DNA of 64,000 nucleotides, from the NCBI RefSeq assembly GCF_030815415.1, contig NZ_JAUSWW010000001.1, positions 2,418,001 through 2,482,000 on the forward strand, given 5' to 3'. The stretch is from Streptomyces canus. Its GTDB lineage: Bacteria; Actinomycetota; Actinomycetes; Streptomycetales; Streptomycetaceae. Under the pieces are notes generated by a model that did no database searches, had not been told where the DNA came from, and saw only the letters and a list, made by a program, of their open reading frames with translations. Of the stretch, positions 16,652 through 25,869 are shown one piece after another (the stretch's first letter is position 1; each line of letters starts with the position of its first letter). A program made the translations under genes and the position numbers.

Positions 16652-19465
16652 GTGACCGTGCGACGGGACTTCAAGGAGCCTGCCAGATGCCGCCCTGACC
16701 TGGTCATCGGCCGGGACGAGATGTTCGGCCAGGCCCGTGAGCAGCTCACCCGGGGCGGCAGCGTGCTCCTGCACGGCCCCGCCGGAATAGGAAAGTCGAC
16801 CGTCCTGCGGGCATTGGCCGCGGAAAACGGCGGCGCGGCCCGCACCGTCCTGCGCTGCTCGGCCACCGAGTCCGAATCCCACCTCCCCTTCCTCGCCCTC
16901 GCCGATCTGCTCGGTCTGGTCCTCGACGAGGTGTCCGGCAAACTGCCCGCGGCCCAGCTCACCGCCCTGGAGTCGGCGCTCACCGGCCGCGGCGAGTCCA
17001 CCCTGCAACGCGACGGCCTCGCCCTGCGCCTCGCGGTGCTGTCGGCGCTGCGCGCGCTCGCCGCCGAGGGGCCCGTGCTGATCGTCGCCGACGACGTGCA
17101 GTGGCTGGACTCGGCCAGCGCCGAGCTCCTCGGCTTCGCCGCCCGCCGACTCGGTGAGACACCTGTGCGCATGCTGTGCGCGGTACGCACCGAGGGCCAG
17201 GAGTACGACCGTCATCTACGCGCGTCCCCGCCGGACACCCTCGCCCTGCGCGTCAACCCGCTCACCCGCACCCAGGTCTCCGAACTGCTCGGCCACCGCG
17301 GCTACACCGGCCTGCCCCGCTCCACGGTCCGGGACATCCACCGCACCAGCGGCGGCAACCCGCTCTTCGCCCTGGAACTCGGCCGCGCCCTCAGCGAGAA
17401 CCCCACCCCACCCCGCCCGGGCGAGCCGCTGCCCGTGCCCACCTCGCTGCGCACCCTCGTCCTGAACCGGCTGGAGATGCTCTCCGACGAAGCCCGCCGC
17501 ACCCTCCTCGTCGCCAGCGCCGGCGCCCGCCCCACTCCCGCCCTGCTGCGCGCGGCCGGCCGTGAGAACGCGGAGGCCGAGACCGCCCAGGCCGCGGCGC
17601 TCGGACTGCTGGCCACCGAACCCGAGGGGCCCGCCGTACGGTTCGCGCATCCGCTGATCTCGGCCGCGCTGTACGCGGAGGCACCCGCGCACGAACGGCG
17701 GGCCGCGCACGCCGCGCTGTCCGAGGCGGCCTCCGACCCGATCGAACGGGCCCGGCACCTCGCCCTGGCCACCACCGGCACCGACCCCAGGACCGCCAAC
17801 AGCCTCGCCGAGGCCGCCGCCCTCGCCCGGGACCGCGGGGCCCCTTCGGTCGCCGCCTCCCTCGGACTGCTCGCCGCCCGGCACACCCCGGCCGACGGCA
17901 CCCCGGACCCGGACGCGCGCCGGCTCCAGGCCGCCGAGGACGCGATCACCGCGGGCGAGCTGGACCTCGCCCGGGACATCGCCCGCGACGTGCTCACCCG
18001 GGCGACCGTGCCCGCGGACCGGGTACGCGCCTGGATCATCGTGATCGACACGGCGGGCCACGCCATGACGGAGGTCGACTCGGTCTTCCCGCAGGCCCTC
18101 GCCGACGCCGGCGAGGACCCCAAGCTGCTCGCCCTGATCCACTACCAGCTGACCTGGCGGGCCCTGCTCGTGGACGGCGACTTCGACCAGGCCCGCGAGG
18201 AGGCCGCGCACTCGGCGGCGCTGGCCGCGCGGGCCGACGACCGCTACAACGAGCTGATGGCGCTCGCCTTCCAGGCCCAGATCGAGACCCTGATGGGCCA
18301 TCCGGACGCCCCCGCGACCATCAAACGCGCGCTGACGGAACCCCAGGACCCGAGGGTGGCGTGCCATCACAACGGGGCCGGCTACTCGCGGTTCCGCTGG
18401 CTGATCATGAGCGACCAGCTGTCCGAGGCGCGCGCGACGGTCACCGCGCTGCTGCGCGAGGTGCAGCGCCGCGGGTCCGTCGAGAGCGAGGTGCACTTCC
18501 TGCGCGGGGTCGCCGAGACCGAACTGCGCTCCGGGCACTGCGGACGCGCCCTCGACCTCGCCCGGGAGAGCCTCATGCTGGCCCGGGACACCGGCATCGG
18601 CGAGGTGGCCTCCGCCGTGCTCACCTCACTCTGCGAGGCCTCCGGCGGCGACGTGGAGCGGGCGCTGGAGCTGGCCCGGGAGGCGGTCGAGCATGCCGAG
18701 CGGGACGGCGACCAGATGTACGTCTCCCGCGGCCTCGCCGCCCTCGGCTACGCCCAACTGGTGGCCGGGGACGCCGAAGGAACGGTTCGCTCGCTGCGCC
18801 GGGTGCGGGAGCTGGAGGACGGTCTCGGCATCACCGACCCGGCACGCGGCCGCTGGCAGGGCGACCTCGCCGAGGCCCTCGTCCGGATCGGCGAGCTGCG
18901 CGAGGCGCAGGACGTCGTCGACGTGACCCGCGAGCAGGCGCTGCGGCTCGGCCGCGAGAGCGTGCTCGCGGTGGTGGACCGCGCGGAGGCCCTGGTGCGG
19001 GCCGCGCGCGGCGAACACGAGGCCGCGCTGGCCCGGCTGACGTCGGTGCAGGACCGGCTGGCCAAGCTGGGCTACGGCCTGGAGGAGGCCCGTACCGCCT
19101 TCGCGGTGGTCCAGCTGCGCACCAGGCTGCCCAGACCGACGTCGTACGACGAGGCGGCGCGGCTGTTCCGCCGCTGCCGGGCGCTGCCCTGGCTGCGCCA
19201 GGTGGACGCGGCGACCGCCCGGCCGGTGGTCGCGCCGGAGCAGCCCGCCCCCGTACCGACGGCGGACGCCCTGGAGGGCCTCGCCTCGATGGAGCGTCAG
19301 GTCGCCGCGCTCGTCATGGAGGGCGCGACCAACCGGGAGATAGCCGCCCGGCTGTTCATCAGCGTCAAGACGGTCGAGGCGACCCTGACCCGGGTCTACC
19401 GCAAGCTGGGGATCCGGTCACGGGTGGACATCGTCCGACTGGCGGCGGGCCGCCGTACCGAGTGA
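16652..19465 (+). CDS. LAL-family ATP-binding LuxR regulator
   Basis: A large 937-residue STAND/LAL regulator. The N-terminal AAA module has Walker A GPAGIGKST near residue 45 and Walker B VLIVADDVQWLD near 140. A long alpha-helical TPR-like middle runs from about 400 to 830. The LuxR HTH is at the C-terminus (ERQVAALVMEGATNREIAARLFISVKTVEATLTRVYRKL). Such proteins activate catabolic or secondary metabolism genes. The start is GTG at 16652, seven bases after GAGGGGAG; an upstream in-frame start lacks a ribosome site. A TTGACA hexamer lies just after the previous gene, near 16513. No target is obvious; the nearest downstream gene is a secreted protease. Confidence 0.88.
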   Translation: MTVRRDFKEPARCRPDLVIGRDEMFGQAREQLTRGGSVLLHGPAGIGKSTVLRALAAENGGAARTVLRCSATESESHLPFLALADLLGLVLDEVSGKLPAAQLTALESALTGRGESTLQRDGLALRLAVLSALRALAAEGPVLIVADDVQWLDSASAELLGFAARRLGETPVRMLCAVRTEGQEYDRHLRASPPDTLALRVNPLTRTQVSELLGHRGYTGLPRSTVRDIHRTSGGNPLFALELGRALSENPTPPRPGEPLPVPTSLRTLVLNRLEMLSDEARRTLLVASAGARPTPALLRAAGRENAEAETAQAAALGLLATEPEGPAVRFAHPLISAALYAEAPAHERRAAHAALSEAASDPIERARHLALATTGTDPRTANSLAEAAALARDRGAPSVAASLGLLAARHTPADGTPDPDARRLQAAEDAITAGELDLARDIARDVLTRATVPADRVRAWIIVIDTAGHAMTEVDSVFPQALADAGEDPKLLALIHYQLTWRALLVDGDFDQAREEAAHSAALAARADDRYNELMALAFQAQIETLMGHPDAPATIKRALTEPQDPRVACHHNGAGYSRFRWLIMSDQLSEARATVTALLREVQRRGSVESEVHFLRGVAETELRSGHCGRALDLARESLMLARDTGIGEVASAVLTSLCEASGGDVERALELAREAVEHAERDGDQMYVSRGLAALGYAQLVAGDAEGTVRSLRRVRELEDGLGITDPARGRWQGDLAEALVRIGELREAQDVVDVTREQALRLGRESVLAVVDRAEALVRAARGEHEAALARLTSVQDRLAKLGYGLEEARTAFAVVQLRTRLPRPTSYDEAARLFRRCRALPWLRQVDAATARPVVAPEQPAPVPTADALEGLASMERQVAALVMEGATNREIAARLFISVKTVEATLTRVYRKLGIRSRVDIVRLAAGRRTE

Positions 19466-19544
19466 CGGGCCGCGGGCCCTCCTGGCCCGCGCGGGGTTTG
19501 CCGTGCTCCCATCGAGGGTTTTCCCTGTCCAACTCCCCTAGGGG

Positions 19545-19583
19545 GTTCCCTCATTGGGAAAGGGAACTTCCGAGTTCTAGGTT
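19545..19583 (+). promoter_or_regulatory. Probable promoter with dyad upstream of the secreted protease
   Basis: TTGGGA (19554-19559), an 18-base spacer and TAGGTT (19578-19583). The inverted repeat GTTCCCT-n9-AGGGAAC (19545-19551 and 19561-19567) overlaps the -35, as a repressor site would. Confidence 0.4.
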
Positions 19584-19690
19584 ATGAACGTGCCGCTCGC
19601 CCGGGCATACGGGGGTCGGTCCCGCGACCCCCGTGCTTCACCCCCCACACCCGCGCGATCCCCACCGGCAACCCCCCACTGAGGAGACTC

Positions 19691-20482
19691 ATGTTCGGGC
19701 TCAACCGCGCAAAGAAGACCGCCGCGCTCCTCGCGGCGACCGCTGCCGCCGCCGCGACAGCACTGATCGGCGCCCCCAACGCCGTCGCCGCTCCCCAGCC
19801 CATCGTCGGCGGTACGACGACCACGACGACCTCGTACCCCTTCATGATGCAGATCACGGACGCCTCGCAGAATCAGTTCTGCGGCGGCACCCTGGTCTCC
19901 TCCACCAAGGTCGTGACCGCGGCCCACTGTATGGTCGGCGAGACCACCAGCAGCGTGAGAGTCGTCGGCGGCCGTACCTACCTCAACGGCACGAACGGCA
20001 CGGTCAGCCGGGTCAGCAAGATCTGGATCCACCCGTCCTACACGGACGCCACCAACGGTGACGACGTGGCCGTCCTCACCCTCTCGACGGCGATGTCGTA
20101 CACCCCGGCGTCGTACGTCTCCTCGTCCCAGACCAGCGTGTACGCGGCCGGCACCACGGCCCGCATCCTCGGCTGGGGCACCACGTCGTCGAACGGCAGC
20201 TCCTCCAACCAGCTGCGCACCGCGACGGTGCCGATCGTCTCCAACACCAGCTGCGCGAGCAGCTACGGCTCGGACTTCATCTCGTCCGACATGGTTTGCG
20301 CCGGATACACCTCCGGCGGCACAGACACCTGCCAGGGCGACAGCGGCGGTCCCCTGCTCATCGGGGGCGTCCTGGCAGGGATCACTTCATGGGGAGAGGG
20401 CTGCGCGCAGGCCGGTTACCCGGGTGTCTACACCCGGCTGACCACCTTCTCGAGCCTGGTGACCACGCAGGTCAACTCATAA
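19691..20482 (+). CDS. Secreted trypsin-like serine protease
   Basis: A 263-residue S1A peptidase. A signal peptide (KK then an Ala-rich core) ends near ANAVAAPQP, a four-residue propeptide follows, and the mature N-terminus would be IVGG. The catalytic triad is in TAAHC, DVAVL and GDSGGP. The residue six before the catalytic Ser is Asp (DTCQGDSGGP), which gives trypsin specificity for Arg/Lys. Cys pairs fit disulfides. GGAGAC lies six bases before the ATG. It resembles Streptomyces griseus trypsin in layout. It follows the LAL regulator after a 225-bp spacer with its own promoter. Confidence 0.94.
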   Translation: MFGLNRAKKTAALLAATAAAAATALIGAPNAVAAPQPIVGGTTTTTTSYPFMMQITDASQNQFCGGTLVSSTKVVTAAHCMVGETTSSVRVVGGRTYLNGTNGTVSRVSKIWIHPSYTDATNGDDVAVLTLSTAMSYTPASYVSSSQTSVYAAGTTARILGWGTTSSNGSSSNQLRTATVPIVSNTSCASSYGSDFISSDMVCAGYTSGGTDTCQGDSGGPLLIGGVLAGITSWGEGCAQAGYPGVYTRLTTFSSLVTTQVNS

Positions 20483-20523
20483 CCCAGAAGTTCTCCTGAG
20501 CACCCCTCAGGTGAAATACCAGG

Positions 20524-20560
20524 GGGCGTTGCGGGCCTCCACGAGCGGCCCGCAGCGCCC
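20524..20560. terminator. Hairpin between convergent protease and HTH_42 genes
   Basis: 14-bp arms GGGCGTTGCGGGCC (20524-20537) and GGCCCGCAGCGCCC (20547-20560), one G:T pair, nine-base loop. It lies two bases from the end of the HTH_42 gene, so it can serve both directions. Confidence 0.7.
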
Positions 20561-20561
20561 T

Positions 20562-21689
20562 CTATCCATGTCCGCCGGGCGTCCCCCGGGACTCGCGTAC
20601 GACGGTCCCGAACCGGATGTCGTACGAGGACCCGGGGTGCATGACGGCCAGCATCCGCACGCCTTCCTCGGTGACCTCCTCGCGCTGCGCCCTGGTGAGC
20701 GTGCCGAAGGGCTCGACGACCAGCGCGTCCTCCTCCAGCTTCCAGACTCCGGCGAGGAAGCCGTCGACGAGGAGGGTGCTGTAGGCCATGTTTCCGACCC
20801 AGCTGCGTCCCCAGTACGCGGGCGGGATCACGCGGGTGCGGTCGGCGTGGGACAGGAGGAGGTTGTCGAACTCGGGCAGGAAGCAGGGCGGTGCCGGGGT
20901 GTCGGCGTCGGGGCGGGGGGCGTCGGGGAGGTCGAAGAGTTCGACACCCTTCTCGTCGCGGAAGGTGACCAGCCGCGGGCGCAGACGCTCGAAGGCGTCG
21001 CGCAGACGGGTCAGTCCGGCCCACGTCTGCATGTCCTTGACGGAGGCGGGACCGAAGGCTGCGAGGTAGCGCAGCACGGTCGCGTCCGGTGCCGGGGACG
21101 GTTCGGCGGGGCGGCCCAGCCAGTGCTCGGCGGTGGTGAGGGCGACCTGTCCCCTCCTGCCCCACAGTCCGCGCGGGGTGACCTGGACGAGCGGGAGCCG
21201 GCAGCGCGCGGCGATCCCGAGGGCCTGCGGATCGGCGTCCGGCCACTGGGCGAGGAGCTCCTCGCGCAGCTGCTTCATGGTGCGGGGCTCGGCCTCGACG
21301 AGGTCGCGGGCGATGGCGGCGAGGCGGTCGAGGTCGACGCCCTGGAGCCCCTTGCGGAACAGCGTGAGTTCGCGGTCACGGGCGGCCTGCACCAGCGGGC
21401 GCAGGGTGAGAGTGTCCTCGGCGGTGTGGGTGTGGATGGTGGAGCGCATGGTGACGATGCGGGCGACCTCGCGGTCGGCCATCAGGGCGGACAGTTCCTC
21501 GGGGGCGAAGCCGTCGAGGCGGGCCGCGAGCGCGTAGTACGGGGGTTTGACGTTCTGGGCCTGGAGGCCGAGCAGATGCTCGACGGCGGCCTTGGCGGAC
21601 AGGTCCGCGCGGCGCAGCAGCAGCTGCCGGTCGAGGGTCGCGCGGTTGAGGGCGCGGGTGTCGAGCGCGGGGGCCGTCGTCTTCGTCAT
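20562..21689 (-). CDS. HTH_42 winged-helix protein, AlkZ/YcaQ-like DNA glycosylase candidate
   Basis: About 375 residues of the HTH_42 (winged helix DNA-binding) superfamily that includes YcaQ and AlkZ. The segment HLLGLQAQNVKPPYYAL near residue 45 has the Gln-x-Gln signature that is catalytic in AlkZ-type glycosylases excising bulky N7-alkyl adducts. STIHTHT near 90 and FLPEFDNLLLSHADR near 280 fit the family. ATG at 21689 (MTKTTAPALDT) is preferred over GTG 21719, which lies inside a GCGGAC/GTCCGC hairpin; neither has a clear ribosome site. Many HTH_42 proteins are annotated simply as winged helix proteins, so enzymatic activity is inference. Confidence 0.8.
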   Translation of the reverse strand: MTKTTAPALDTRALNRATLDRQLLLRRADLSAKAAVEHLLGLQAQNVKPPYYALAARLDGFAPEELSALMADREVARIVTMRSTIHTHTAEDTLTLRPLVQAARDRELTLFRKGLQGVDLDRLAAIARDLVEAEPRTMKQLREELLAQWPDADPQALGIAARCRLPLVQVTPRGLWGRRGQVALTTAEHWLGRPAEPSPAPDATVLRYLAAFGPASVKDMQTWAGLTRLRDAFERLRPRLVTFRDEKGVELFDLPDAPRPDADTPAPPCFLPEFDNLLLSHADRTRVIPPAYWGRSWVGNMAYSTLLVDGFLAGVWKLEEDALVVEPFGTLTRAQREEVTEEGVRMLAVMHPGSSYDIRFGTVVRESRGTPGGHG

Positions 21690-21834
21690 GGGGAACACGG
21701 TACGGAGGCTTGCGGACACCTTCTGTCCGCAACCCTCACCGGTTCCCGCCTCCCGCGGACACGCCGAGGCCGTATGTCCCGTATATCCTGCCCGTGATCA
21801 CCCAGCCGTCGGCTCGATCCGGGAGGCAGCCGCG

Positions 21835-22989
21835 ATGGCCGAGCAACGCGCCCGTCCGACCTCGAAGAGCGGGGGAAGGTCCGCCTGGCGCCGTGCCCTG
21901 ACCGCACCGCCCCCGCCGGAGCAGCCGCCGACACGGCGGGCCGAGGCGGCACAGGCGGAACCCGAGCAGGCGAGCGTCGTCCAGGCGGCCCTGTACCGGG
22001 ACGGGGTCCGGGTCTCCTCCCCCGCGACCCTCGCCGACACCTTCCGTGAGCTGCGCGAGCAGCCCTCGGGCATGGCGTGGATCGGCCTGGCCCGCCCCAC
22101 CGAGGCCGAACTCCTCTCCCTGGCCGCCGAGTTCGACCTGCACCCGCTGTCGGTCGAGGACGCGATGGAGGCCCATCAGCGGCCCAAGCTGGAGCGCTAC
22201 GGCGACACGCTCTTCGTCGTCCTGCGCGCGGCCCGCTATCTGGACGCCTCGGAGGAGGTCGACTTCGGCGAGCTGCATGTCTTCCTCGGCCCCGACTTCG
22301 TGATCACGGTCCGACACGGCGCGGCACCCGACCTGTCGGCCGTGCGCCGCCGCATGGAGGAGACGCCGGAGCTGCTGAAGCTGGGTCCCGAGGCGGTCCT
22401 GTACGCGATCCTGGACGCGGTGGTGGACGGCTATCTGCCGGTCGTGTCGGGGGTCCAGAACGACGTCGACGAGATCGAGACGGAGGTCTTCCGCGGCGAC
22501 CCGGAAGTCTCCCGCCGTATCTACGAACTCTCCCGCGAAATGGTCGAGTTCCAGCGCGCCACCCGCCCCCTGGTCGGCATGCTGCACGGTCTGATGGCCG
22601 GCTTCTCCAAGTACGGCACCGACGACGAGCTCCAGCGCTACCTCCGCGACGTCGCCGACCACGTCACCCACACCAGCGAACGCGTCGACGGCTTCCGCCT
22701 GGCCCTCACCGAGATCCTCACGGTGAACGCGACACTGGTCACCCAGCAGCAGAACGCGGAGATGCGGGCGCTGGCGGAGGCGGGGTTCGAGCAGAACGAG
22801 GAGATCAAGAAGATCTCGAGCTGGGCGGCGATCCTGTTCGCTCCGACGCTGGTGGGGACGATCTACGGGATGAACTTCGACCACATGCCGGAGTTGCACT
22901 GGGTGTTCGGATACCCCTTCGCGATCGTCCTGATGTCGGTTGTTTGCACCAGTTTGTACGTCATCTTCAAACGGCGGCATTGGCTCTGA
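21835..22989 (+). CDS. corA: CorA-family magnesium and cobalt transporter
   Basis: A 384-residue divalent cation channel. It has a soluble N-terminal domain and two C-terminal membrane helices with the YGMNF (GMN) selectivity motif near residue 345. The ATG at 21835 has GGGAGG eight bases upstream. The last 20 codons (SVVCTSLYVIFKRRHWL) use GTT, TGT-like and AGT/TTG codons, unlike the rest of the gene. A diverged copy of just this tail lies 11.7 kb downstream at 34713-34769. That is what integration into the 3' end of corA, with replacement of the tail, would leave. Confidence 0.94.
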   Translation: MAEQRARPTSKSGGRSAWRRALTAPPPPEQPPTRRAEAAQAEPEQASVVQAALYRDGVRVSSPATLADTFRELREQPSGMAWIGLARPTEAELLSLAAEFDLHPLSVEDAMEAHQRPKLERYGDTLFVVLRAARYLDASEEVDFGELHVFLGPDFVITVRHGAAPDLSAVRRRMEETPELLKLGPEAVLYAILDAVVDGYLPVVSGVQNDVDEIETEVFRGDPEVSRRIYELSREMVEFQRATRPLVGMLHGLMAGFSKYGTDDELQRYLRDVADHVTHTSERVDGFRLALTEILTVNATLVTQQQNAEMRALAEAGFEQNEEIKKISSWAAILFAPTLVGTIYGMNFDHMPELHWVFGYPFAIVLMSVVCTSLYVIFKRRHWL

Positions 22990-23231
22990 GTGATCGCCGC
23001 GCGAGCGCTGGCCTCGAACTCCATGGCGCGCGCGACGGACTGGGCACGGTGCGAGATCCTCATACGGCGGGCCTCCCGGGGCCGGAGCGGGCCCGGGGCC
23101 GCGCCGACCACCCCGCGGACACCGGGAGCGTCGAACGCAGGACTGGAGTGCCGCGGCGCCGACCGGGAAGGCGGTTGTTCGGGCTCGCCAAGCAGCCCGT
23201 TCCCGCTTCCTGATCCGGTCGGAGAGTTGGC

Positions 23232-23961
23232 GTGACAGTCGGCGGCATACCTGCACCTCCCGCACAGGACACCGTGCCTGACACGGCAGCGCGCAAACAG
23301 CGTCTGCGCCGGCGTCTGGAGCGGCTGATCGGTGTTGCCGCCACCGCAGGCAACGACCTCGTACCCCTGCGCAACGGCGATCTGCTCGACGGCTTCGGCG
23401 CCAAGGAGATCGAGCGGCGGTTGCTGGACCTCATGAGCGCCGCGGGCGTGCAGGTGGCCTGGTTCCGCAAACCCGCCTGGCTGTCGCCGTTCAAGCAGAA
23501 TCACCGTTGCCACCTCAAGGCCCTCATCGTCGACGAGGACACCGCCTTCACCGGCGGCGTCGGGATCGCGGAGGAATGGTGCGGCGACGCGCGCGACCCC
23601 GCCGAGTGGCGGGACACGCATGTCCAGGTGCGCGGTCCGGCCGTCGACGGCATCGCGGCCGCGTTCGCGCAGAACTGGGCGGAGTGCCATGACGAACTGG
23701 CCACCGCCTACTTCGCTCCGGACGTGCGTGGACTCGGTGGCCTCCCTCATCGGATCCACCGATGTCAACCGGCGGTCCATGGACCACGACGAAGAGGTGA
23801 TGCTCGCCGTCCTGCACGAGGAGTTCACCGCCTTGCTCGACCGGGACTACGAGGCGGACCTCGAGCGCAGTGTGGACATCGACCTCCGTCGGTGGAGACG
23901 GCGGGCCGTGCTGCGACGCGTCGGGGAAGCCGCGGTCGGGCCGATCCGACGCTTCCTGTGA
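23232..23961 (+). pseudogene. Phospholipase D/cardiolipin synthase family gene with several internal deletions
   Basis: The first HKD motif is readable (NHRCHLKALIVDEDTAFTGG, then GIAEEWCGDARDPAEWRDTH). The end is also clear (VASLIGSTDVNRRSMDHDEEVML), but in another frame. Against the usual layout three blocks are missing. One lies between LRNGD and LLDGFGAKEIE (23379), one between ECHDEL and ATAYFAPD (23699), and one between YFAPD and DSVASLIG (23725). The third join also breaks the frame. The second HKD His-Lys pair is lost, so it should be inactive. A GTG start with GGAGAG upstream survives at 23232. The join positions rest on my memory of the family, not an alignment. Confidence 0.8.
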
Positions 23962-24039
23962 AACGCACGAGGCGGCGCGGCCACCGCGACACACCCACGA
24001 CCCCGCCCTCTCCGCCCGGAACGACAAGAGAGTCCTGCC

Positions 24040-24933
24040 ATGGATGACGCAGACGGTCGCACGGCCCGATGGTGGGCGGCGTTGCGCCGGACGCCGGTGA
24101 CCGTCTGGAACGACGACGTCACGGACTGGGCCGCGGCGCTGACCTACTACGCGGTTCTGGCCCTGTTCCCGTCGCTGCTGGTGATTCTCTCGATTCTCGG
24201 TCTGGCCATGCCCACCTCCGAGCCGGAGGTCATCGACCGCGTGGTGCAGGCCACTCCGACCGCGTCCCGCGCTCTGCTGCGCAGCACCCTGCGGCAGATG
24301 GCCGGGCAGTCGTCGACGGCGTGGACGTTGATCTTCGTCGCCGGGACGGGAGCCCTGTGGTCGGGATGCAGCTATCTGAGCGTCTTCCGTCGGGCGCTGT
24401 ACGCCATGCACCGCATCGACGCGGACCGGCCGGTCTGGCGTACCGCTCCGCGCATCGTCGCCACGGCCCTGGTGCTGCTCGCCCTGCTCCTCACGTCGAC
24501 CCTCGCCCTGCTGCTCAGCGGCGGCCTCGTCCGGCGTCTGAGCGGCGCGCTGAATCTCGGCACCGGATTTCAGGCCGCGTGGGACACACTGCGGTGGCCG
24601 GTCATCGCCGTGGTCGCCGTCGCCCTGGTACTCGTTCTGTACCGTTCGGGCCCGGCCTGCTCCCGCCCCGTCGGCCGGATGGCGCCCGGCGGCACCTTGG
24701 CGGTGGCCCTTCTGCTGGCCGTCTCACTCGGGTTCGCCGTGTACACCTCGCACGTCGGAACGTACAACCGTCTGTACGGCTCGCTGGCGGGCGTCGTGAT
24801 CTTCCTGATCTGGTTGTGGCTGTCCAACCTGGCACTTCTGGTCGGCGCCCAGTTCAACGCGGAGCTGGCGAAGTCCGGTGCCGGGGAACGAGTCGGCACC
24901 GGATCGCCCTCGCAGCCGGTCAGTGGGTGCTGA
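24040..24933 (+). CDS. YihY/BrkB family inner-membrane protein
   Basis: A 297-residue integral membrane protein with six to seven hydrophobic helices. The family opening DWAAALTYYAVLALFPSLLVILSILG is at residues 29-54 and the closing LIWLWLSNLALLVGAQFNAEL near 270. Older annotations call these ribonuclease BN by mistake; the true role is unknown, possibly transport. Its last 14 bases overlap convergently with the sigma factor gene. It lies in the corA-bounded island just after the broken phospholipase gene. Confidence 0.88.
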   Translation: MDDADGRTARWWAALRRTPVTVWNDDVTDWAAALTYYAVLALFPSLLVILSILGLAMPTSEPEVIDRVVQATPTASRALLRSTLRQMAGQSSTAWTLIFVAGTGALWSGCSYLSVFRRALYAMHRIDADRPVWRTAPRIVATALVLLALLLTSTLALLLSGGLVRRLSGALNLGTGFQAAWDTLRWPVIAVVAVALVLVLYRSGPACSRPVGRMAPGGTLAVALLLAVSLGFAVYTSHVGTYNRLYGSLAGVVIFLIWLWLSNLALLVGAQFNAELAKSGAGERVGTGSPSQPVSGC

Positions 24934-25762
24934 GCATGCCTTCGCGCAGACGGACCAGGAGGCGTGTGATCAGACGGGAGACATGCATCTGGGAGACGCC
25001 GAGGCGCTCGCCGATCTGGGCCTGGGTGAGTTCGTCGACGAAGCGCCAGTGGATGATCTGCCGGTCCCGTTCGTCCAGTTCGGCGATCATCGGCGCCAGG
25101 GTGTGGAAGTCCTCGACCAGTCCGAGGGCGGCGTCCTCGTCGCCGATGAAGTCCGCCAGCGCGGCCTCGCCGGCCTCGCTGCCGCTGATCGCCGCGTCCA
25201 GGGAGGCCGACCTGTAGCCGTTGGAGGCCAGTTGGGCCTCGACGACCTCCTCCTCCGGAAGGCTCATCAGTTCGGACAGTTCCGCGGTCGTGGGTGTGCG
25301 GCCCAGTCGGCTGTGCAGTTCCTCGTTGGCGCGCGCGAGCTGGACGCGGGCTTCCTGCAGACGCCTGGGCACGTGGACGGCCCAGGAGGTGTCGCGGAAG
25401 AACCGCTTGATCTCACCGACGATGTAGGGGATCGCGAAGGAGGTGAACTCGACCTGGCGGGTCAGTTCGAACCGGTCGATCGCCTTGATCAGGCCGATCA
25501 TGCCGACCTGGACGATGTCCTCCATCTCCTCCGGACCGCGGCTGCGGAACCGGCCGGCAGCGTAGCGGACCAGGGACATGTTCATCTCGATCAGCGTGTT
25601 GCGCGCGTACTGGTACTCGGGTGTGCCCTCCTCCAGCACCGCCAGCTGGTCGAAGAACAGCCTCGACAACTCCCGCGCGTCCTTCGGCGCGACCTTGGCG
25701 GGCTCCGCGATCTCCGGAATGTCCACGGTCTGCTCAGCGGTACGCACGGTGGTCGTCGTCAT
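24920..25762 (-). CDS. SigB/SigF/SigG-type stress or developmental sigma factor
   Basis: A 280-residue group 3 sigma factor. Region 2 runs ARNTLIEMNMSLVRYAAGRFRSRG to EFTSFAIPYIVGEIKRFFRD (residues 57-128). Region 3 follows, and region 4 is HWRFVDELTQAQIGERLGVSQMHVSRLI near 235-262. Family members direct osmotic, oxidative and sporulation responses and are held by anti-sigma kinases. One such kinase and an anti-anti-sigma factor lie 5-6 kb away in the same island. A SigB-type promoter in its own leader suggests autoregulation. Which paralogue (SigB, F, G, H...) it equals cannot be decided here. Confidence 0.92.
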   Translation of the reverse strand: MTTTTVRTAEQTVDIPEIAEPAKVAPKDARELSRLFFDQLAVLEEGTPEYQYARNTLIEMNMSLVRYAAGRFRSRGPEEMEDIVQVGMIGLIKAIDRFELTRQVEFTSFAIPYIVGEIKRFFRDTSWAVHVPRRLQEARVQLARANEELHSRLGRTPTTAELSELMSLPEEEVVEAQLASNGYRSASLDAAISGSEAGEAALADFIGDEDAALGLVEDFHTLAPMIAELDERDRQIIHWRFVDELTQAQIGERLGVSQMHVSRLITRLLVRLREGMLSTH

Positions 25763-25795
25763 GCTGCACCCCTCCCTGCCGATCCGTCGCGTGCC

Positions 25796-25850
25796 GGCCG
25801 GACCCCTGGTCCGGCCAGCACGCGCTTACCCCGGCTGCCGACGCGCACAC
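25796..25850 (-). promoter_or_regulatory. SigB-type promoter and leader hairpin of the sigma factor gene
   Basis: On the minus strand GTGT, 15 bases, GGGTAA (forward 25826-25850) fits the GNNT-N14-16-GGGTA pattern known for Streptomyces SigB-type promoters. Downstream, in the leader, GGCCGGACC and GGTCCGGCC (25796-25804 and 25808-25816) form a tight three-base-loop hairpin before the start codon. Confidence 0.45.
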
Positions 25851-25869
25851 CGCGAACTCCGGGAAAGTT

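Noticed and set aside
22990..23231. Short frames right after corA
   Set aside because: A reverse frame reads MRISHRAQSVARAMEFEASA, which looks protein-like, but it has no ribosome site and cannot be tied to a gene.
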